Positions 38,101 to 51,117 are shown, counted from the stretch's first letter. The stretch is DNA of 64,000 nucleotides from Sympetrum striolatum (GCA_947579665.1 OX388350.1:82417152-82481151), one strand, 5' to 3'. Program-made: numbers and translations. The notes: generated by a model from the letters alone, not told the origin.

Positions 38101-40368
38101 AGTCATTGCAGTGAACTTCCATTGAGGGACTTGCTTCGTATGCTTGACGGACCAACTGTTAGCTTACTCGGGCTCAATTGAATAATCTTAGAGCGAAGAT
38201 GACGAAGTATTAAAATTAGTACCGTGATTCCTGCTATCAATATAAATGATAAATAATACCATTATGATATGGCACATACTGATTCAGGTGGTGAATTCCG
38301 GTAACAATGACCATATACCATAACCACGCATCGCATTCTTATATGGTATGTTTCAACAAGAACCTTCCAAAAGAACTGTAGACTTTGACCACATCTGTGA
38401 TGAAAGAATATGGTCCAATGCAGTTTGCTATTAAATTGAGACCAATATGCAAGGAAGGGCCTAAATATATAATGAATATGATTTATTTCCTAAAATATCT
38501 GGATCGTGACATCAAATTACGTCTTCACTTAGGGATGAGCTTCTTTTGCTGGGCAAAGGCCGATTCGCGCCAATGGCTGTTAAAATAATATTAAATTCAA
38601 GGGGAAACCGTAAGAACGATTTGATGAAATGCCAACCCCCTATTTTTGATGCACAAGACTAATTCAACTTATTTGACTAGGTAGAAGTTGAGGTAAATGA
38701 ACCACTTTTAAGGTTCAGTTGACTTTTTTCAGCCAATACACTCTTCGGAATGTAACTGGGGTTGAAGGCGATCCGAATTCATTTCTAAGACAAATATGCA
38801 ACATTTAGAAATGTATAGGGAAAATGCAAAGAAATCTTCCAAGGAAGGAATGTAATTTTAGCTTAAAGCTTTTCTTCAACACTGTAAATTCAGTGTTTAA
38901 AGACTTCCTGTGATAAAAAGTGATAAAATTACAGTAAAAGACATTTTTGACTATCTTCACGAACAAGAATTGTAAGTTTATAAATCCAAATAAAGATGCG
39001 AAACTATTATTATTAACACTAATGTTAATCATTATTAGTCCTAATGTTAAGTTTTAACATTTGCCGCCTTACTTTGTCCCAAAAAGTTCATTGATTGGAT
39101 GAACCAAGTTTCCTCCATTTTATCTGTTAAATGTATTTCTCCTCTCATCCCACCAAATCGTATGACAAACAAAATGTCATGAAAATGAAACAATCTAAAC
39201 TTTGTTTCTTCGGTGCCGCTGAATTCGAAACTGGTGTTAAAATTTGCATGGTAGTTCTAGTTTTCGAATTGCAGCCATTACCTGTTAATATGCTTTTTTG
39301 AGAAATATAGGGTCCTATCTATAAGCAGTTGGCTGCACTGCTTGAAGTTGGCACTGCATATGTGCTTCGTGATCATCCAACCTTATGGCATGAATGAAAA
39401 GGACGTCATAAAAAGTAAATAAAGACGAAAACATGTATTGTATGAACTAAAGATAGAGCCATAACAATTTCAAATCACTAAAAATCATCAAATTAGGCTT
39501 CAAAGAACCAAGCAGAGTTCTGCTCCTCACACGAAATATAAAACTGGGACTTATGAAAAATTTCGTGAAAGCCTTTAGATACAAATGCATTGACTTATCT
39601 ACGACAAAATTTCAGTTTTTAAATAGCGAAAGCAGGCGTGTTTATCGAACCACAGTTAAGAGAACTTCTTAAATACAATAAGTTTGAATCAGTGCTATAG
39701 GATATGGTGAAAACCGAAATCTCTTATAATTTTATTGAAGAGTTTTCCGTGGAATTTCAAAGCAGAAATTTTCAAATGAAGATCCGATGCACTCGTATGA
39801 ACAGCTAAAATGTTACTAAAAATGCAATTATCGAAATCACACTGAGATTTCTTTCCTTCAAATTGTGGTCATGTAGGCGATGGTGAGTGCCAGGACATTT
39901 CAGTGATGGATCGAATATACAAAGAGAAATGAAGTGACTAACAAGTAATAAGCGTAAGTGATCATTAAAAGGATCGCCAAAAGGGGTGCTCTCCTACAAC
40001 ACGGTATCGGGACGGGCCAAAAAAGACTTTCTTCAGAGACTTGATATTTTCATATTATTTTTGAATGATACAAACCCGAAAATCATCGAAATATCATCGA
40101 ATATCATCGAAAATATCTAAAAAAACGTGAGCTAATCAATAAATTTAAATATCATTTTCATGTTCAACGACCATAAAAACATTTTATTTACTATAACATT
40201 CAAATTTTAAAATTTGTAAAATAGTTTAATCATTCAAATCCCCTTTTCAAGCCCTGCCCTCGCTATAAGAACATAACCAAGACATTTTGTGGGAATCTAT
40301 TGAATTAGACTATGCTATCGATATATATTTCATTGAATATGTCTATATCTAAGTAAGAACCTAGCAAG
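35158..40368. other. AT-rich DNA without recognisable gene
   Basis: No convincing coding region, RNA gene or T-arm unit. Short open frames (for example 36397-36642, 37242-37433, 38385-38588) have AT-driven composition and no motif I recognise. A TGACGTCA site lies at 37587-37594 in a slightly GC-richer stretch. Confidence 0.5.
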
Positions 40369-41402
40369 TCACCTTGTACAGGTTTTAAAATGACGGATGG
40401 CATCTCTCACAGTTCGTTTAGCTTCCGACTTTGCTTCTTTATGTTCGCTCTTTACTTGTTCTGTGTTGATATTGTTCGGTTGCCTCGCAGCGGCTTTTAA
40501 TTTGGAATGCAAACGCCTCTGTTTCTTTAGTGCTCTCCTGGTCTCCTTACTATACCATCTAGGTTCATTAATTTGATTTGAAAGTTTTGAGGGTACAAAT
40601 TTATCCATTAGGTCACGCACTGTTCTTACAGAAAGATTCCACGTGTCCTCAGTATTTAAACATATCGCGCGCGTTTCATACTCCGGAAAATCGCACATGA
40701 GTTTACTACGATATCCTTGGAAATCGGCTCGCGGGTAAAGATGTACTCTGCGCTTAGGTTTTCTGTGTCTTACCAAGTTAAGGTCGAAATCTATAATTAT
40801 GTCTTTGTGATCGGATATTCCATCGCAAACAGATGTGTTAGATACTCGCTCGGGGGTAATCGTAAGAAAAAGATCTAAAATGCTTATTTCCCTGGTAGGC
40901 TCTTTGACTAGCTGGTGTAACGATATTTCTTGCTTTAAGGAAAATACAGACCTATACAAGAGTCGTTGTCTCGAGCTCCTTTCTTGACGCCGTGGTTTTG
41001 CCAATCGATTTCTATAAGATTAAAATCATATAAGGAAAGGGTAATAGATTAAAATCATCTCAAATTATTATTATGCTATTGTTGTTTTTATGGGATTAAA
41101 AGTTAATTTCATCGTTTTTTTAATCTTTAGCTCATACTTCACAGGATCATTTCTGCAGTATGACTCGCGCCACAGCCTAACAATTGTAGCGCATTTATGG
41201 ATTGGATTAGCGTATTTATGGGTTGGATGGAAGAGGAGACTTTTAGTCTCAATCTCAATCGAATAAAGCCGTTTTATTATTTTTATTACTTCATAGTTAT
41301 TAATATCGTCTGTTAGCCAGCTTTCGGTGCCTATAATTATATCGGAGTCGTTACTTCGGATGCTCTAGATCGGCTACTTTGTTTTTGATGCCTCTACAAT
41401 TA
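40369..41402 (-). pseudogene. CR1-like retrotransposon endonuclease remnant
   Basis: Decayed apurinic-type endonuclease region of a non-LTR retrotransposon, which would nick target DNA for reverse transcription. On the minus strand: an INCRGIKNK-type motif at about 41360-41402, the catalytic glutamate motif GTESWL at 41314-41331, and the SDH motif at 40807-40815, followed by a basic linker (PRWYSKETRRALKKQRR) typical of CR1/L2-related elements just before the RT domain. The longest open part is 211 codons (40369-41004). A stop and frameshifts separate it from GTESWL, and 41004-41280 is degenerate or carries foreign AT-rich sequence. The GTESWL-SDH distance (about 510 bp) is near the normal length. 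No RT domain follows. The clade assignment rests on motif style. Confidence 0.8.
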
Positions 41403-42529
41403 ATAATGGCAATTCATTTACATTGGTAGAAGCCCGAGAAACGCGTTGTGGCTCATTTTCAACTTGCTCAGTAATTGTTACGGTATTCGATTGTTTATAA
41501 ACATTACTTCCTCTATCGGAGCCACTTAAATAAGAAGCATTCCCACAAATTCCCTTTGGCCTATAAAATACCTGCAATGCAATCCTATGCGGCGCCACGC
41601 GCAATAGTACAATAAACAATATCGGCACTAGAAGAACGAAACCATGAAAGTAAGCCGTTTTATGAAAACCATTTAAAAACTCTCAGCTTACTAATTTACT
41701 AAAAGACGTCACTGCAGCTCATTCAAATATTGCAGTGGCGCGCGGCACGGGGGCGACCGACATAACCTGGGCAGCTTCTCTCATAGCGGGAAAAACGATC
41801 AAAAGTAACCATCTGTCCTGGCAACTCTGTATCGCGTTTTAGGAAAGGACAGAGGCAAATATGTTTCGGTAAACCCGAGTGATTACTCTCCCTTGTCGAA
41901 TCGTTTGGGCGTGTTTTAGACGATTTGCAGATCGAAGCTATTGCGTGTAATGCACTTTGTTTTCTCCGAAACTATCAAAAGAATTCGCGAAAAACGCTTA
42001 TCCTCCGTAAGATATAAATATTACACAAATTAATTATGAAAAATACTCCATTAAGAAGACGTAATTTCTAGGGCCTGTGCTTCCAGTTAAAGCGGGAACA
42101 CGTTCAAAAATTGGGTGACTTACTGCGTTTCGCTAATTCGTCAAGCCCCGTTAATGTCAGCTTCCAATTGGAACAAAGTCACACACCCACGGCATTTGTG
42201 AGACATCTTCGAGTCACGAAAAAAGCATAAAGATGCTTACTTTGATGGGAACCACTATTCATTTCACGTTTTCTCTCTCATGTTTGTGCAACATATTTTC
42301 ACGTTTATAGAGCATTTGCCGTCCTTTAATTTCCACAATTGAAACTTTAATTTTCAATTATAGTTTAAAAATTCTTCTTCTACTCTTTCTCGTTCTTTTC
42401 ATTCCTCATCCTATATTCATTTTAATGAGGTGCTAACAAAAGAGTTCCTTCATCTTAAGACTTATATCGTGGGTTTAAAAGTCCGCCATAATCGAAATGA
42501 GGATGAAAAAGATTCAGCGACATCAAATA
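41403..42529. other. No gene seen
   Basis: The minus-strand open frame 41374-41628 overlaps the start of the endonuclease remnant and may be 5' retrotransposon sequence. The rest shows nothing recognisable. Confidence 0.4.
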
Positions 42530-42536
42530 AAGTTAG

Positions 42537-42935
42537 GGGAAGGGTGCCTAATTTGGACAGCATTAGGCAACATGTTCCCGTCAAAATAATATTGGTGCCG
42601 CATGCTGCTTCACACTCATACGCAGTATGTCGTTAGTAGCCAACATAATTCGGGTTAACAGTGTTCCTCAGAAAGAGGACTTACTCTTACTTGAGACTGC
42701 AGCTTGAGTACTGAGGGTAAATAATGATATCACAAGCAATCAAATCGCGCTAACGATCATCCACACTGGGGAAATGACTCTCTCTGACCGTCTAGTCACG
42801 TGTCTTGGATGGAATCACCACCGCCAGCTCTAATGCTTCATATACTCGTAGGGGGGGGGGGGGGGGGAGAAATACAAGAGTGGTCCAATTTAGGCAACGG
42901 TCCAATATCGGCAACCTTCCCCTACTTATTTTGCT
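42537..42935. repeat. Inverted repeat with GCCTAATTTGGAC motif
   Basis: GGGGAAGGGTGCCTAATTTG on the plus strand at 42537 faces an inverted pair at about 42878-42933 (GTCCAATTTAGGCAAC and GGCAACCTTCCCCT). The same motif recurs at 58503-58740. Probably a short dispersed inverted-repeat element. A tract of about 18 G lies at 42849-42867. Confidence 0.5.
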
Positions 42936-44200
42936 GGGGAAAACGGATTTGTTCGGGCCTGATTGGGCATGTTACTTGCTCAAAAACAGTACATTTGTAT
43001 CCGATAGATATACAATACATAGATAATCCATGGTAAACAAACTTTTGCTAGACCTTTTTCTAGTAAAGGTTGTTTTCCATGGATTTTTTTACAAGTTAAT
43101 AAGTACCACAAAATTAACCCATTATCGTTTATACAATAGACAGTATCAAACGAGGAAAAGAAATCAAATAATTGTGATAATATTGTGGCGACAATCTGAG
43201 AGCAATTGGAAATGGAACAGTCCGTTCAAATGGTGGATCGGTTGTTGTGGGCCCAAAATGAATTCTTACGAAAGATCTTCGGACGGAATACCAGAAAACG
43301 TTCGTCTATTTCGTCGGAATTGAAACAATTTCGAATATAATCTCGATCCAATCTGCTGTTCTTTTTTCCTTCTTTTGTTTCGATGTAGTCGGAATTTCTC
43401 GCTATACTGTCAGAAGAAGAAGAATGTCCTCGATTAGCAACCGACTTGTAATTGGAAGATCTGTGTCCAGTCACATTTAACGTGCCAGTTCTTACTCCTT
43501 GGTCTTTACCTCCGATGAAATGAAAGATGATTGGCAATGGCCTAAATTAGCCTTGCAACCACTGCTGTGCGTGCGTTAATGGACGATTTCATTTTAGCCA
43601 CGGACAGCTTTTAGTTTCCTTAAGCTTGGTCATCATTTTCAACAAACAGTGGTTATGATGCTAAGATTAAATATGCCTCACAATACCAATAATAATTTAA
43701 TGGCGATGCTATTGATCGCGATACTATATTCCGGTAGTAGTACATTCCAAAATACACTTACATATAATTATACAAAGTTAATTACAATAATATCACGTTG
43801 TTACACTTCAACATAAAATCAAAGTTCGTTAATCCAAATTTGCATGCATTGTCACTTGTTCCTTAATTTATATCCCTTATTTATCATACAAATTTGTCCA
43901 TGTCTTCTGTTACCACTTCATCAAACTCACTGTGGACATTCTTTAATAATATTTGTAATACCTTTGATATGTACAGAGGTTTCCAGTCCTAAACACTGTT
44001 TCTCCTTTTTCGTGAAACAGTCCTCATCTGAAAACAACCAAAAAGATAAGATTCTCATCTAATCTATAATGTGTTCCGAATGAGCTGGTGTTTGGTGAAA
44101 TCCTTTCCATGGAGGGTTCTTCCTATTCCCCATATCTTGTTGATGGAAGCCCTTTTACGTTATCGACCAAATCGATTCTGGGTTCGAAGCCACGACACTT
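42936..44200. other. No gene seen
   Basis: A minus-strand open frame of 103 codons (43226-43537) is serine- and charge-rich and matches no family I know. GGCCTAAATTAG at about 43540 may be another copy of the GCCTAATTTGG motif. Confidence 0.35.
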
Positions 44201-44229
44201 TCGGCACGTTTTTAAATTCACCAATCTGA

Positions 44230-45000
44230 TGAGCGATGGATTGCATCGATGTTTAACAGATTACTTCGATGGATTATCAATTCTCGATGAATTTAAGAAC
44301 AGTTCGTTGGTTTGTGTGCTGTTTGACAAGATGGCTACTGTTGCATTTACTACTTCCTCCATCTCCTTCATTATTTAAACTCTGTCGAAACGTAAATCAT
44401 CGCATCGTATTTGTTCGTTGATTGTTGCATTATAAACACGCTATATTTCCCATTGTAAGTTGCCATTTACTTGCTTTTTGATGGGGTTATTGATATTAAC
44501 ATTTGAATGAGCCGCTAATGTCATCAGAATCATCGGGAATTACTTTCGATGGACATCGGTGGAAAGCATCGCATGTATACCGGTGAGTATAAAACGGATT
44601 GATGGATCCATCGATGAATGTAAAAGGGGATCGATGGTTTTCCGATTCCATCGATGGAATCGGAATTTAAAAACGTACCCTTTCCGTATTCCCCCACAGT
44701 AAGCTGAAAAATGAGCAATGCTTCTTTATAAAATGGTCTTACATACTCCATGTCTTTCGTATTTGCGATAAAGGAATCATGTTTGATTCACTTCATTTTA
44801 TCGATGGATTTTTACGTTTCTCAACTTCAGATGGTATTCATATTTACAAAGAATACAATAACAAATAACGATACTAAACTCCTTCATAGTTTATTTCATA
44901 AGAAAAGGAAATCTGCTGAGTAATGGATGTTCATCGTAATCCGTAAAAGTGTAATGTTTGACGATGGAAATTAAGTAGTTTTATCGATGAATTTAAATGA
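44230..45000. repeat. Cluster of TCGATGGA motifs
   Basis: TCGATGGA, CATCGATG and close variants occur about a dozen times, including the perfect 22-bp palindrome at 44642-44663 centred on ATCGAT. No fixed period is apparent. Confidence 0.45.
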
Positions 45001-45444
45001 AAAATAATAGGAGAGAAGTCTTTATTGCTGGGATTAAATTTATAAAGACAAATTGCGTACTTGTTTTCGGAAAATTATCCAGCATGAAGTATTTTGTAGT
45101 TCTTTGTCTCTAATATAAGCGTCTGAAGAATCCCTCTGGCATGTACGTGCTCCGAGTGTGAAGCAGTGGTGATGTCAAAGGCCTTCGCTGGGATTGGCGT
45201 GACCTCAGCCAAAGAGGAGGACGTGTATAAGAAACGAAACAAAATAGATTTCTTCGATTCTGCCGTTTCTCGAACGTTGTTCCGATTAATCGAATAATGT
45301 AACTCACATAAATAAATAAATCGCAATAAATTTAAATCGAATTCGAGATTCCCAGCAATCTCAAAATGACGTTTTTTATTGTCGATTCGGGTTGGTCGAA
45401 CCCCCTTGAAAGTGGAGGAAGCGAATAAAGGATCAAATGTTGAA

Positions 45445-45732
45445 TTAGGTCGAGCGGAGGGGTCCTCCGAGGCCCCTCGAGGTCGCCCCTTTGGGCGGTG
45501 ACGTCATTCGCTCACCTGAGACCTCAGAAACCACGTGACCCTTCCGACGAATTTGGCGCCAAAGCGATTCCCCTCCGAGAGACCACGTGACCTCACTTCC
45601 CTCCGCCGATACTACGCCTCGCCAGAGCGCACTACGCGAGGCGACACTTCGGGAGTCTCGCCGTCGAGCATCGATCCACGGACCTCGAGAAGGCGTGTGC
45701 CTCTTCAGTGGGCGTACTTTTCCATGTGACTG
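45445..45732 (+). promoter_or_regulatory. GC-rich promoter-like block with possible first exon
   Basis: A CpG- and GC-rich island in an AT-rich region. It contains a full cAMP-response element TGACGTCA (45499-45506), two E boxes CACGTGAC (from 45532 and 45584), and a palindromic E2F-type site TTTGGCGCCAAA (45552-45563). A good splice donor (CTG|GTGAGC) follows at 45733-45738. These fit a promoter and a non-coding first exon on the plus strand. Site identities rest on consensus match only, and the 123-codon minus-strand open frame here looks like a GC-rich by-product. The nearest possible coding exon downstream is at 61091. Confidence 0.45.
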
Positions 45733-45738
45733 GTGAGC

Positions 45739-48712
45739 CCCTTCATTGTTACTCTCATTGTCGTTCGTTATTGTTGAAATGTGTGCGCGGGAAATCCGTA
45801 GTCTGTACGGATGCACGTGTCACGGAGGTGTTTTTGGAGGACTTTGTTTACCACTGCACCTGCTAAATGATTCGATTCTTAGGAATCTCCGATGTCCGTT
45901 AAAAACATGTGCATGTGCGATCGAGATTATGGAAAGGATTATGGAAGAATCGGTACATCGTTTTTCCATTTTCTTTCGTTAAATACTCGACGGAGAAATC
46001 CAAGATCAGTATAAAATGACATATGTATTGACGGCGTTTTCATTTGGAGGTACGTGCCTTTGCCACTCGCGTTATGTCACACGCTCGATAAAAGTAATCG
46101 CTGTTGATAGTGATTATCTTTCGTTCTTTAGACTCTCCATTCCATCGGTTGTTCGATCAAATCGCAGATCGTTTGAGAATTCCGTCTATTGAATCGAATC
46201 AAGTCCTAATGTTCATATTTTGAGCTTATTCTCGCCTCTTTGATAAGCAAATTCGAGACGGATTCAAATTTTCTGTGATTTTGTTAATGAAAAGGAACTG
46301 CGTGTTTTCATAATCGCTCAGCGAAGTAAACACTTTTGATCAAACAGACGATATCCATCAAATAAAAAAACAGCAAAGTCGTGGATCAAAACACCGATGG
46401 TTGCGTATAAAAGGAGAGCATTTGGAAAGCAGTGGATGAGAGAGGAACATATTCAGGGAACTCTCGAATTAATCGAAGCTAAGTCAATGAATTCCAAATC
46501 GGCTGAAGTCGCATTTACGTTTTATTTGAGTTCCCTCCAAGTTCTGACCACTCGCTTTCTTTCCTCAATCCACCAACGTTCAGTCACCTCAATCTATCGA
46601 AGCCCCTTTCTGGCGACAATGTTCATTTCTGCACGACAATCTCGCTTTTATAGATTTACGGAGGATTGTATTTCCTCCGCTGCTTTGTATCTTTTTGGGC
46701 TGAAAGTGTTTGGTTCTTAAGATTCCGCACATTCTGATCATATTCACCCATTTATTCCGTTCGGATATTAACCGTCTTTTTAAATCCAGTTCGAAGGACA
46801 TATTTTGATCCGCCGTATTCGGCAGGATTGAATTGCAAAACGTGCGAAATTTCGAAGCGATTTGCTTCTTATTTTGTATCCCACAATTGTGTAGTTATTG
46901 TAGAATTCCTTTTAGGGTTTTATCCGCAGGCAGTAAATCTTGATCTCATGCGAAATGAAGAGAATTGTTGTAAGAAGAAGAAAGAAGCTTTTATAAGGTT
47001 ATATGTTTGCGGACGGGGCGCATTGAGAAACGCTGTTGCGAGAAATCGTCCGAAGATTTGAGTGCTGTGACACAAGGTGACGAAAACAGAAGTCGAAAAA
47101 GTGACGGACCGATGGAAAAAGTACGTCTAAAATTAATAATACCAATCAATTACTAATTAAAAATTACGACTTATTTGGGGAATCGGAGTTGGTGAAAAAG
47201 GATCAAACTAGACGAGAATCAATTCAAGAGAAGATAAACGTTTACTGAATCATAATTTTAATGTTTTGTAGGGCACAACGTTCGACTGCTAACAGCCAAG
47301 CATGGGTTTTTTTATAGTTTTGAAGCCATTTCCGATGTGACATTTAAACTTTGTCTTTGTTGCTAGTGTTTCATCAAATTCTCTCCATGTCGTTATACCC
47401 CGAAGTATAGGCCGTGAATTTTAAAACGCATATGAATCGAAAGCAGATGTTTCTATAGAGACGGAAGAGAGCATTTTTCCTCAGATATTCATATGAATAA
47501 AATGGGAATGTACAGATTGACAACTCTAGGATGCGGAAACAAGATGCAGTCGATTGGAGAGAAGAAATCAGCTAAATAATCGCACCCTCTGCAGACGAAA
47601 CAAGAAGACGAAATAACATTAATTGTGAACATCAATGAGTTGAACATTGATTCTTACTATTGAATATTCTTTCCGAATCTAAATCGCTACAAACGTGGTA
47701 AATACACAAAATTTCCACACTATTTAAGAAATAATTTCAGTAAATATTTAGGTTTCTATGAATGGTTGACGGATGCATAAGATCTTCTCGAAATGCAGCA
47801 ATGGCGGGAAGGGAGAGGATTTTCAAATTAAGACGTAGAAACGAACATCGCGAGGATATGCTGCGACCGATGTGCAAAACGATTCGGAATTTTCGTTCAC
47901 TCAATAAGATGAGAATCTTTGAGAAATGTACTCCTCCGGGGTTCGAACTCGAACGAAAGATGACGCTAGGTAGAACTAATCCAGTTTACCTTCGCATTTC
48001 TCTGAAACACAATGTCAGCGCAAATCTTGTTATAAATTTAGAAAGTTGCAATTATTTAAATATGGTAGCAGTTTAAGCATGACAAATTTTCTAACTTGAT
48101 AATTTATCGAAAATGATCTCAAATGCTTTATTGAAACAGTTGAAACCTCCTTGAAACGTGGCACCGCTTGTATCTTCTGCAATTGTTCTTTCCCTGAATT
48201 TATCGACCCTTTAAATCTCTTTCCCAACCAACGATCGCTTCGTTATCCTGATATTCACCAATTAAGGTTTCAAACCTTTCCTGCTCTAACTTCAATTGTT
48301 CTAAGGGTCATGCCGTGATATTCAGCTGAATCTTCCTTTTACATTTATTCCACTGATTGGTCGTTCGGATGCAATTATAATCAGCTTCCCAAAGAGGTCC
48401 ATTCTCTCCAAAGTGGTCCATCTCCAGGGGTCATCTTTACAGAGGTCAAAATGGGACTCCAAGGTTTTTTATTACTTTTTGGAAGTTTAAGATTTCATTC
48501 AAAAAGGTAATGTAATCAACTGGAAACCCGGTTACTCTTTTCAACAGAAACATTCAATATTATGCATGGAAAAGGGGCCCACGCGTGAAAAAAGGTCGGC
48601 TTTAGATGAAATAAACTTTGTCAAGGTGTTAATTTAATAATTTGTTATCATTTCAGTATACTTTAGTTTAAACTACACGGAATCAGGCGTAACTTTGTGG
48701 TAGTTATTAATT
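45739..48712. other. No gene seen
   Basis: Intron-like or intergenic sequence. Open frames at 46397-46720 and 47762-48076 show no family motif. An isolated GGTTCGAACTCGAACG at about 47940 resembles a T-arm motif but has no monomer around it. Confidence 0.4.
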
Positions 48713-48812
48713 ATATCAAAATCTATATTTAGAAATCTTTTGCTAGACCACATAGAATGTGTGTGAATTCTATGTGGTCAAGTAAAAGTTTTCTAAATAT
48801 GGATTTTGATAT
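48713..48812. repeat. 100-nt near-perfect hairpin
   Basis: Two 46-nt arms (48713-48758 and 48767-48812) pair with about 42 of 46 positions around an 8-nt loop. The terminal arm part nearest the loop, GACCACATAGAAT, is perfect. Size and scattered mismatches resemble a microRNA precursor, but a palindromic MITE would look the same. Confidence 0.75.
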
Positions 48813-49449
48813 AATTTAGTTTAGTTTATTAATTGACATGTAACATTCACAATAAATTGCACTGAAGTGAATAGATGTCTCGTCAGATACAAAAACAGCA
48901 AAATACATTACTAATTACATATGCCAATATCACATTATTAATATTACAATAGTGTACTCCATATTAAAATATCAATGCGCATACTTACATATAAAATTGC
49001 ATGATTTTTCACAAAAGAAGTAAAAAACAATTAACTCGTTTACAACCCCAACTTATTTACAACATGATGACAGTAAATTAATTATACAATTGAGCAGGTT
49101 AGTTTGAAGATGCAGTAATTGAATATAAACATTTGTTATCAGCTGCGTTATCTTTCATTTCTACATTTCAGAATCTAATTTTTTTAAATACTCTGCGTTC
49201 CTTTCTTAGGCTTCGGCAAAGGATTTACATTTTGAACCCAATTTCTTATATTGCATTCATATTTTGATTGATATCTATGCATACCTATATACATAAATAT
49301 ACCTTAATCATGCTAAAACTGACAGAATTTATATAAGACATAGTGAGAGTAATTCACAGTTAAATTGTAGTACATAAACTATACAATATCAATACATCAA
49401 TTTAATTTAAACATTCATTAATTGAATAATAGCATTTACTTATCAACAT
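48813..49449. other. AT-rich DNA, nothing recognised
   Basis: Low-complexity AT-rich sequence that may be the 3' non-coding part of the adjacent minus-strand retrotransposon remnant. Confidence 0.4.
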
Positions 49450-49684
49450 GTTTTATTAAATCTCTCCCTGATCTCCGCAGGCAAATTGTTCAAAATTTTC
49501 TATACCCCATATATACATAAGGGGCACAGTTCATATGATTTTGATCTATGCATAGGATAATTTAATCGATTCTTGTTCCTAGTGCTATGGTGCTGATTTG
49601 GTATGATTTATTTTGTGGTATGTATGTATATATGTGGTATTTTGTGAATCTTTTAAATTTCTTGTGTAAATAAATCGTCAATTC
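49450..49684 (-). pseudogene. Non-LTR retrotransposon RT C-terminus, downstream half
   Basis: Minus strand translates as HHSTRNKNRLNYPMHRSKSY, then YELCPLC and a NNLPAEIRERF-like end, the characteristic C-terminal tail of CR1/Jockey-type reverse transcriptases (TRNK, NLP motifs), with one in-frame stop. It is split from its upstream half (51112-51300) by a T-arm element. The piece nearest the break encodes IYLHKKFKRF-like sequence. Confidence 0.8.
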
Positions 49685-51117
49685 ATATCTATTATATATA
49701 GACGTTTCTCCGGATATACCTATATATATACACTTTCATTTACACATGCGACTTTGAACCTCAGTGTCATGGGTTCGATGCCAGAAGGTCCCAATGTCAC
49801 GATTTTCTCCATAAAGATACATAGCAGGGATTTTCGAAACATTTTTTTGGCACTTTCCGGCAAAGTAAAGAGTTGAAATTCGAGAAATCGCTAGAAACCC
49901 TAAATATCCGACGAAAACCAGAAAGATAACTTCGATGAATAGCCTTGGTTCGACGCTAGTATATATATATATATCTATTATATATAGATGCTTCTCCGGA
50001 TTCATTCATGTATCCATATATATAACTATATATATAGATAGGATACTAATTCACAGGCTAAACCACAAGCGTCATTGACTTGAAATTTTTACGACATTAT
50101 GGCCATGACGTGTAACCTCCAAAAAATTGCGATTTTGAACCTCAGTGTCATGGGTTCGATTCCAGAGGGCCCCAAAGTTCCGATTTTTCCCGTTTAAATG
50201 CATTGCTTTGATTTTCGGGAATTAAAAAAAAAATACTTTCCGGATAGGTAGAGAATCAAAATTCTATGAGCCTTTATATATGGTCATGATCTATCGAAAA
50301 CATAAATGAGTTTTACGGAAAATATCCTGGGTTCGATGCTAGGTCGAGGTAAAAATCGGCCGTTTAAAATGCATTGTGGCGATTTTTAAGATTTTTTTTG
50401 GACCCTTTCCCGATGGCATGGAAACTTAAAATTCGGCATGGAGTTGGAGATCATAAATATATTTCATAATCAAATTTTATATATTCGCTGATGGTCCTTG
50501 GTTCGATCCCAGAGAGTCATTTACATTCCTCAATGCATTTCTTAAGGAGATAATAGAAAATGTTTTAGGTACTTCCCGGAAGGATATCGATTTCAAACTT
50601 TGTACGATATAAGATGAAGTTCTAATTAGTCATACTGTGCATTCACAGCTACCAATATCACCTGGGTTCGACACCAGGCGTCTCTACAATCAGTAAATTA
50701 TCCGATTTTTAAGAATTAAATAAATCCCTTCCTAATAACATTAAAACATGAAATTAGGAATATAGATAGAGAACATAGATACATTTAAAAAACATGTTTT
50801 AGATTTCCTAGATCGTCCTTGGTTCGAATCCAGAGAGCCATTTACATTTGTGAAAAGTAGGATGTCGTTTGAGGCAGTTGGAGCCAATATTTCTGCTTGA
50901 ATTTTCACACATAGTTATAGATGGTAATCTTCTGTTGTGAAGCAAGGTATGTTCACCAGAAAGACCCGGGTTCGATGCCAGACGATTAAATTGAAGCGAA
51001 TTCTAGGAATATTTTCAATCCATTTCTTTTGAGGACCGTCCCGATATAATGCCGATATGAAATTAGTGCTGTCGATCTGCTTGCAGTATGCAAGCAACAT
51101 TTTACTCGTATATATAT
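49685..51117 (+). mobile_element. Dispersed T-arm element inserted in an RT remnant
   Basis: Begins ATCTATTATATATAGACG with TTTCTCCGGATATACC, then a partial unit (49745-49959, monomer 1 and motif 2), a second terminal motif, and a complete 1070-bp unit at 50041-51110 ending TTTACTCGTA. The complete unit appears to have landed inside the partial one, directly after GACGCTAG. Outer boundaries follow from the flanking RT halves: the original site was close to CATATATATAAAG, so the target is TATA-like. No CTTCTCCGG motif is present at the right end. Confidence 0.85.

Noticed and set aside
45445..45816. 123-codon minus-strand gene in the GC-rich block
   Set aside because: Explained by low stop-codon density at high GC; arginine/serine-rich peptide without motif.
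47930..47960. Isolated GGTTCGAACTCG as a T-arm unit
   Set aside because: None of the surrounding monomer blocks match.
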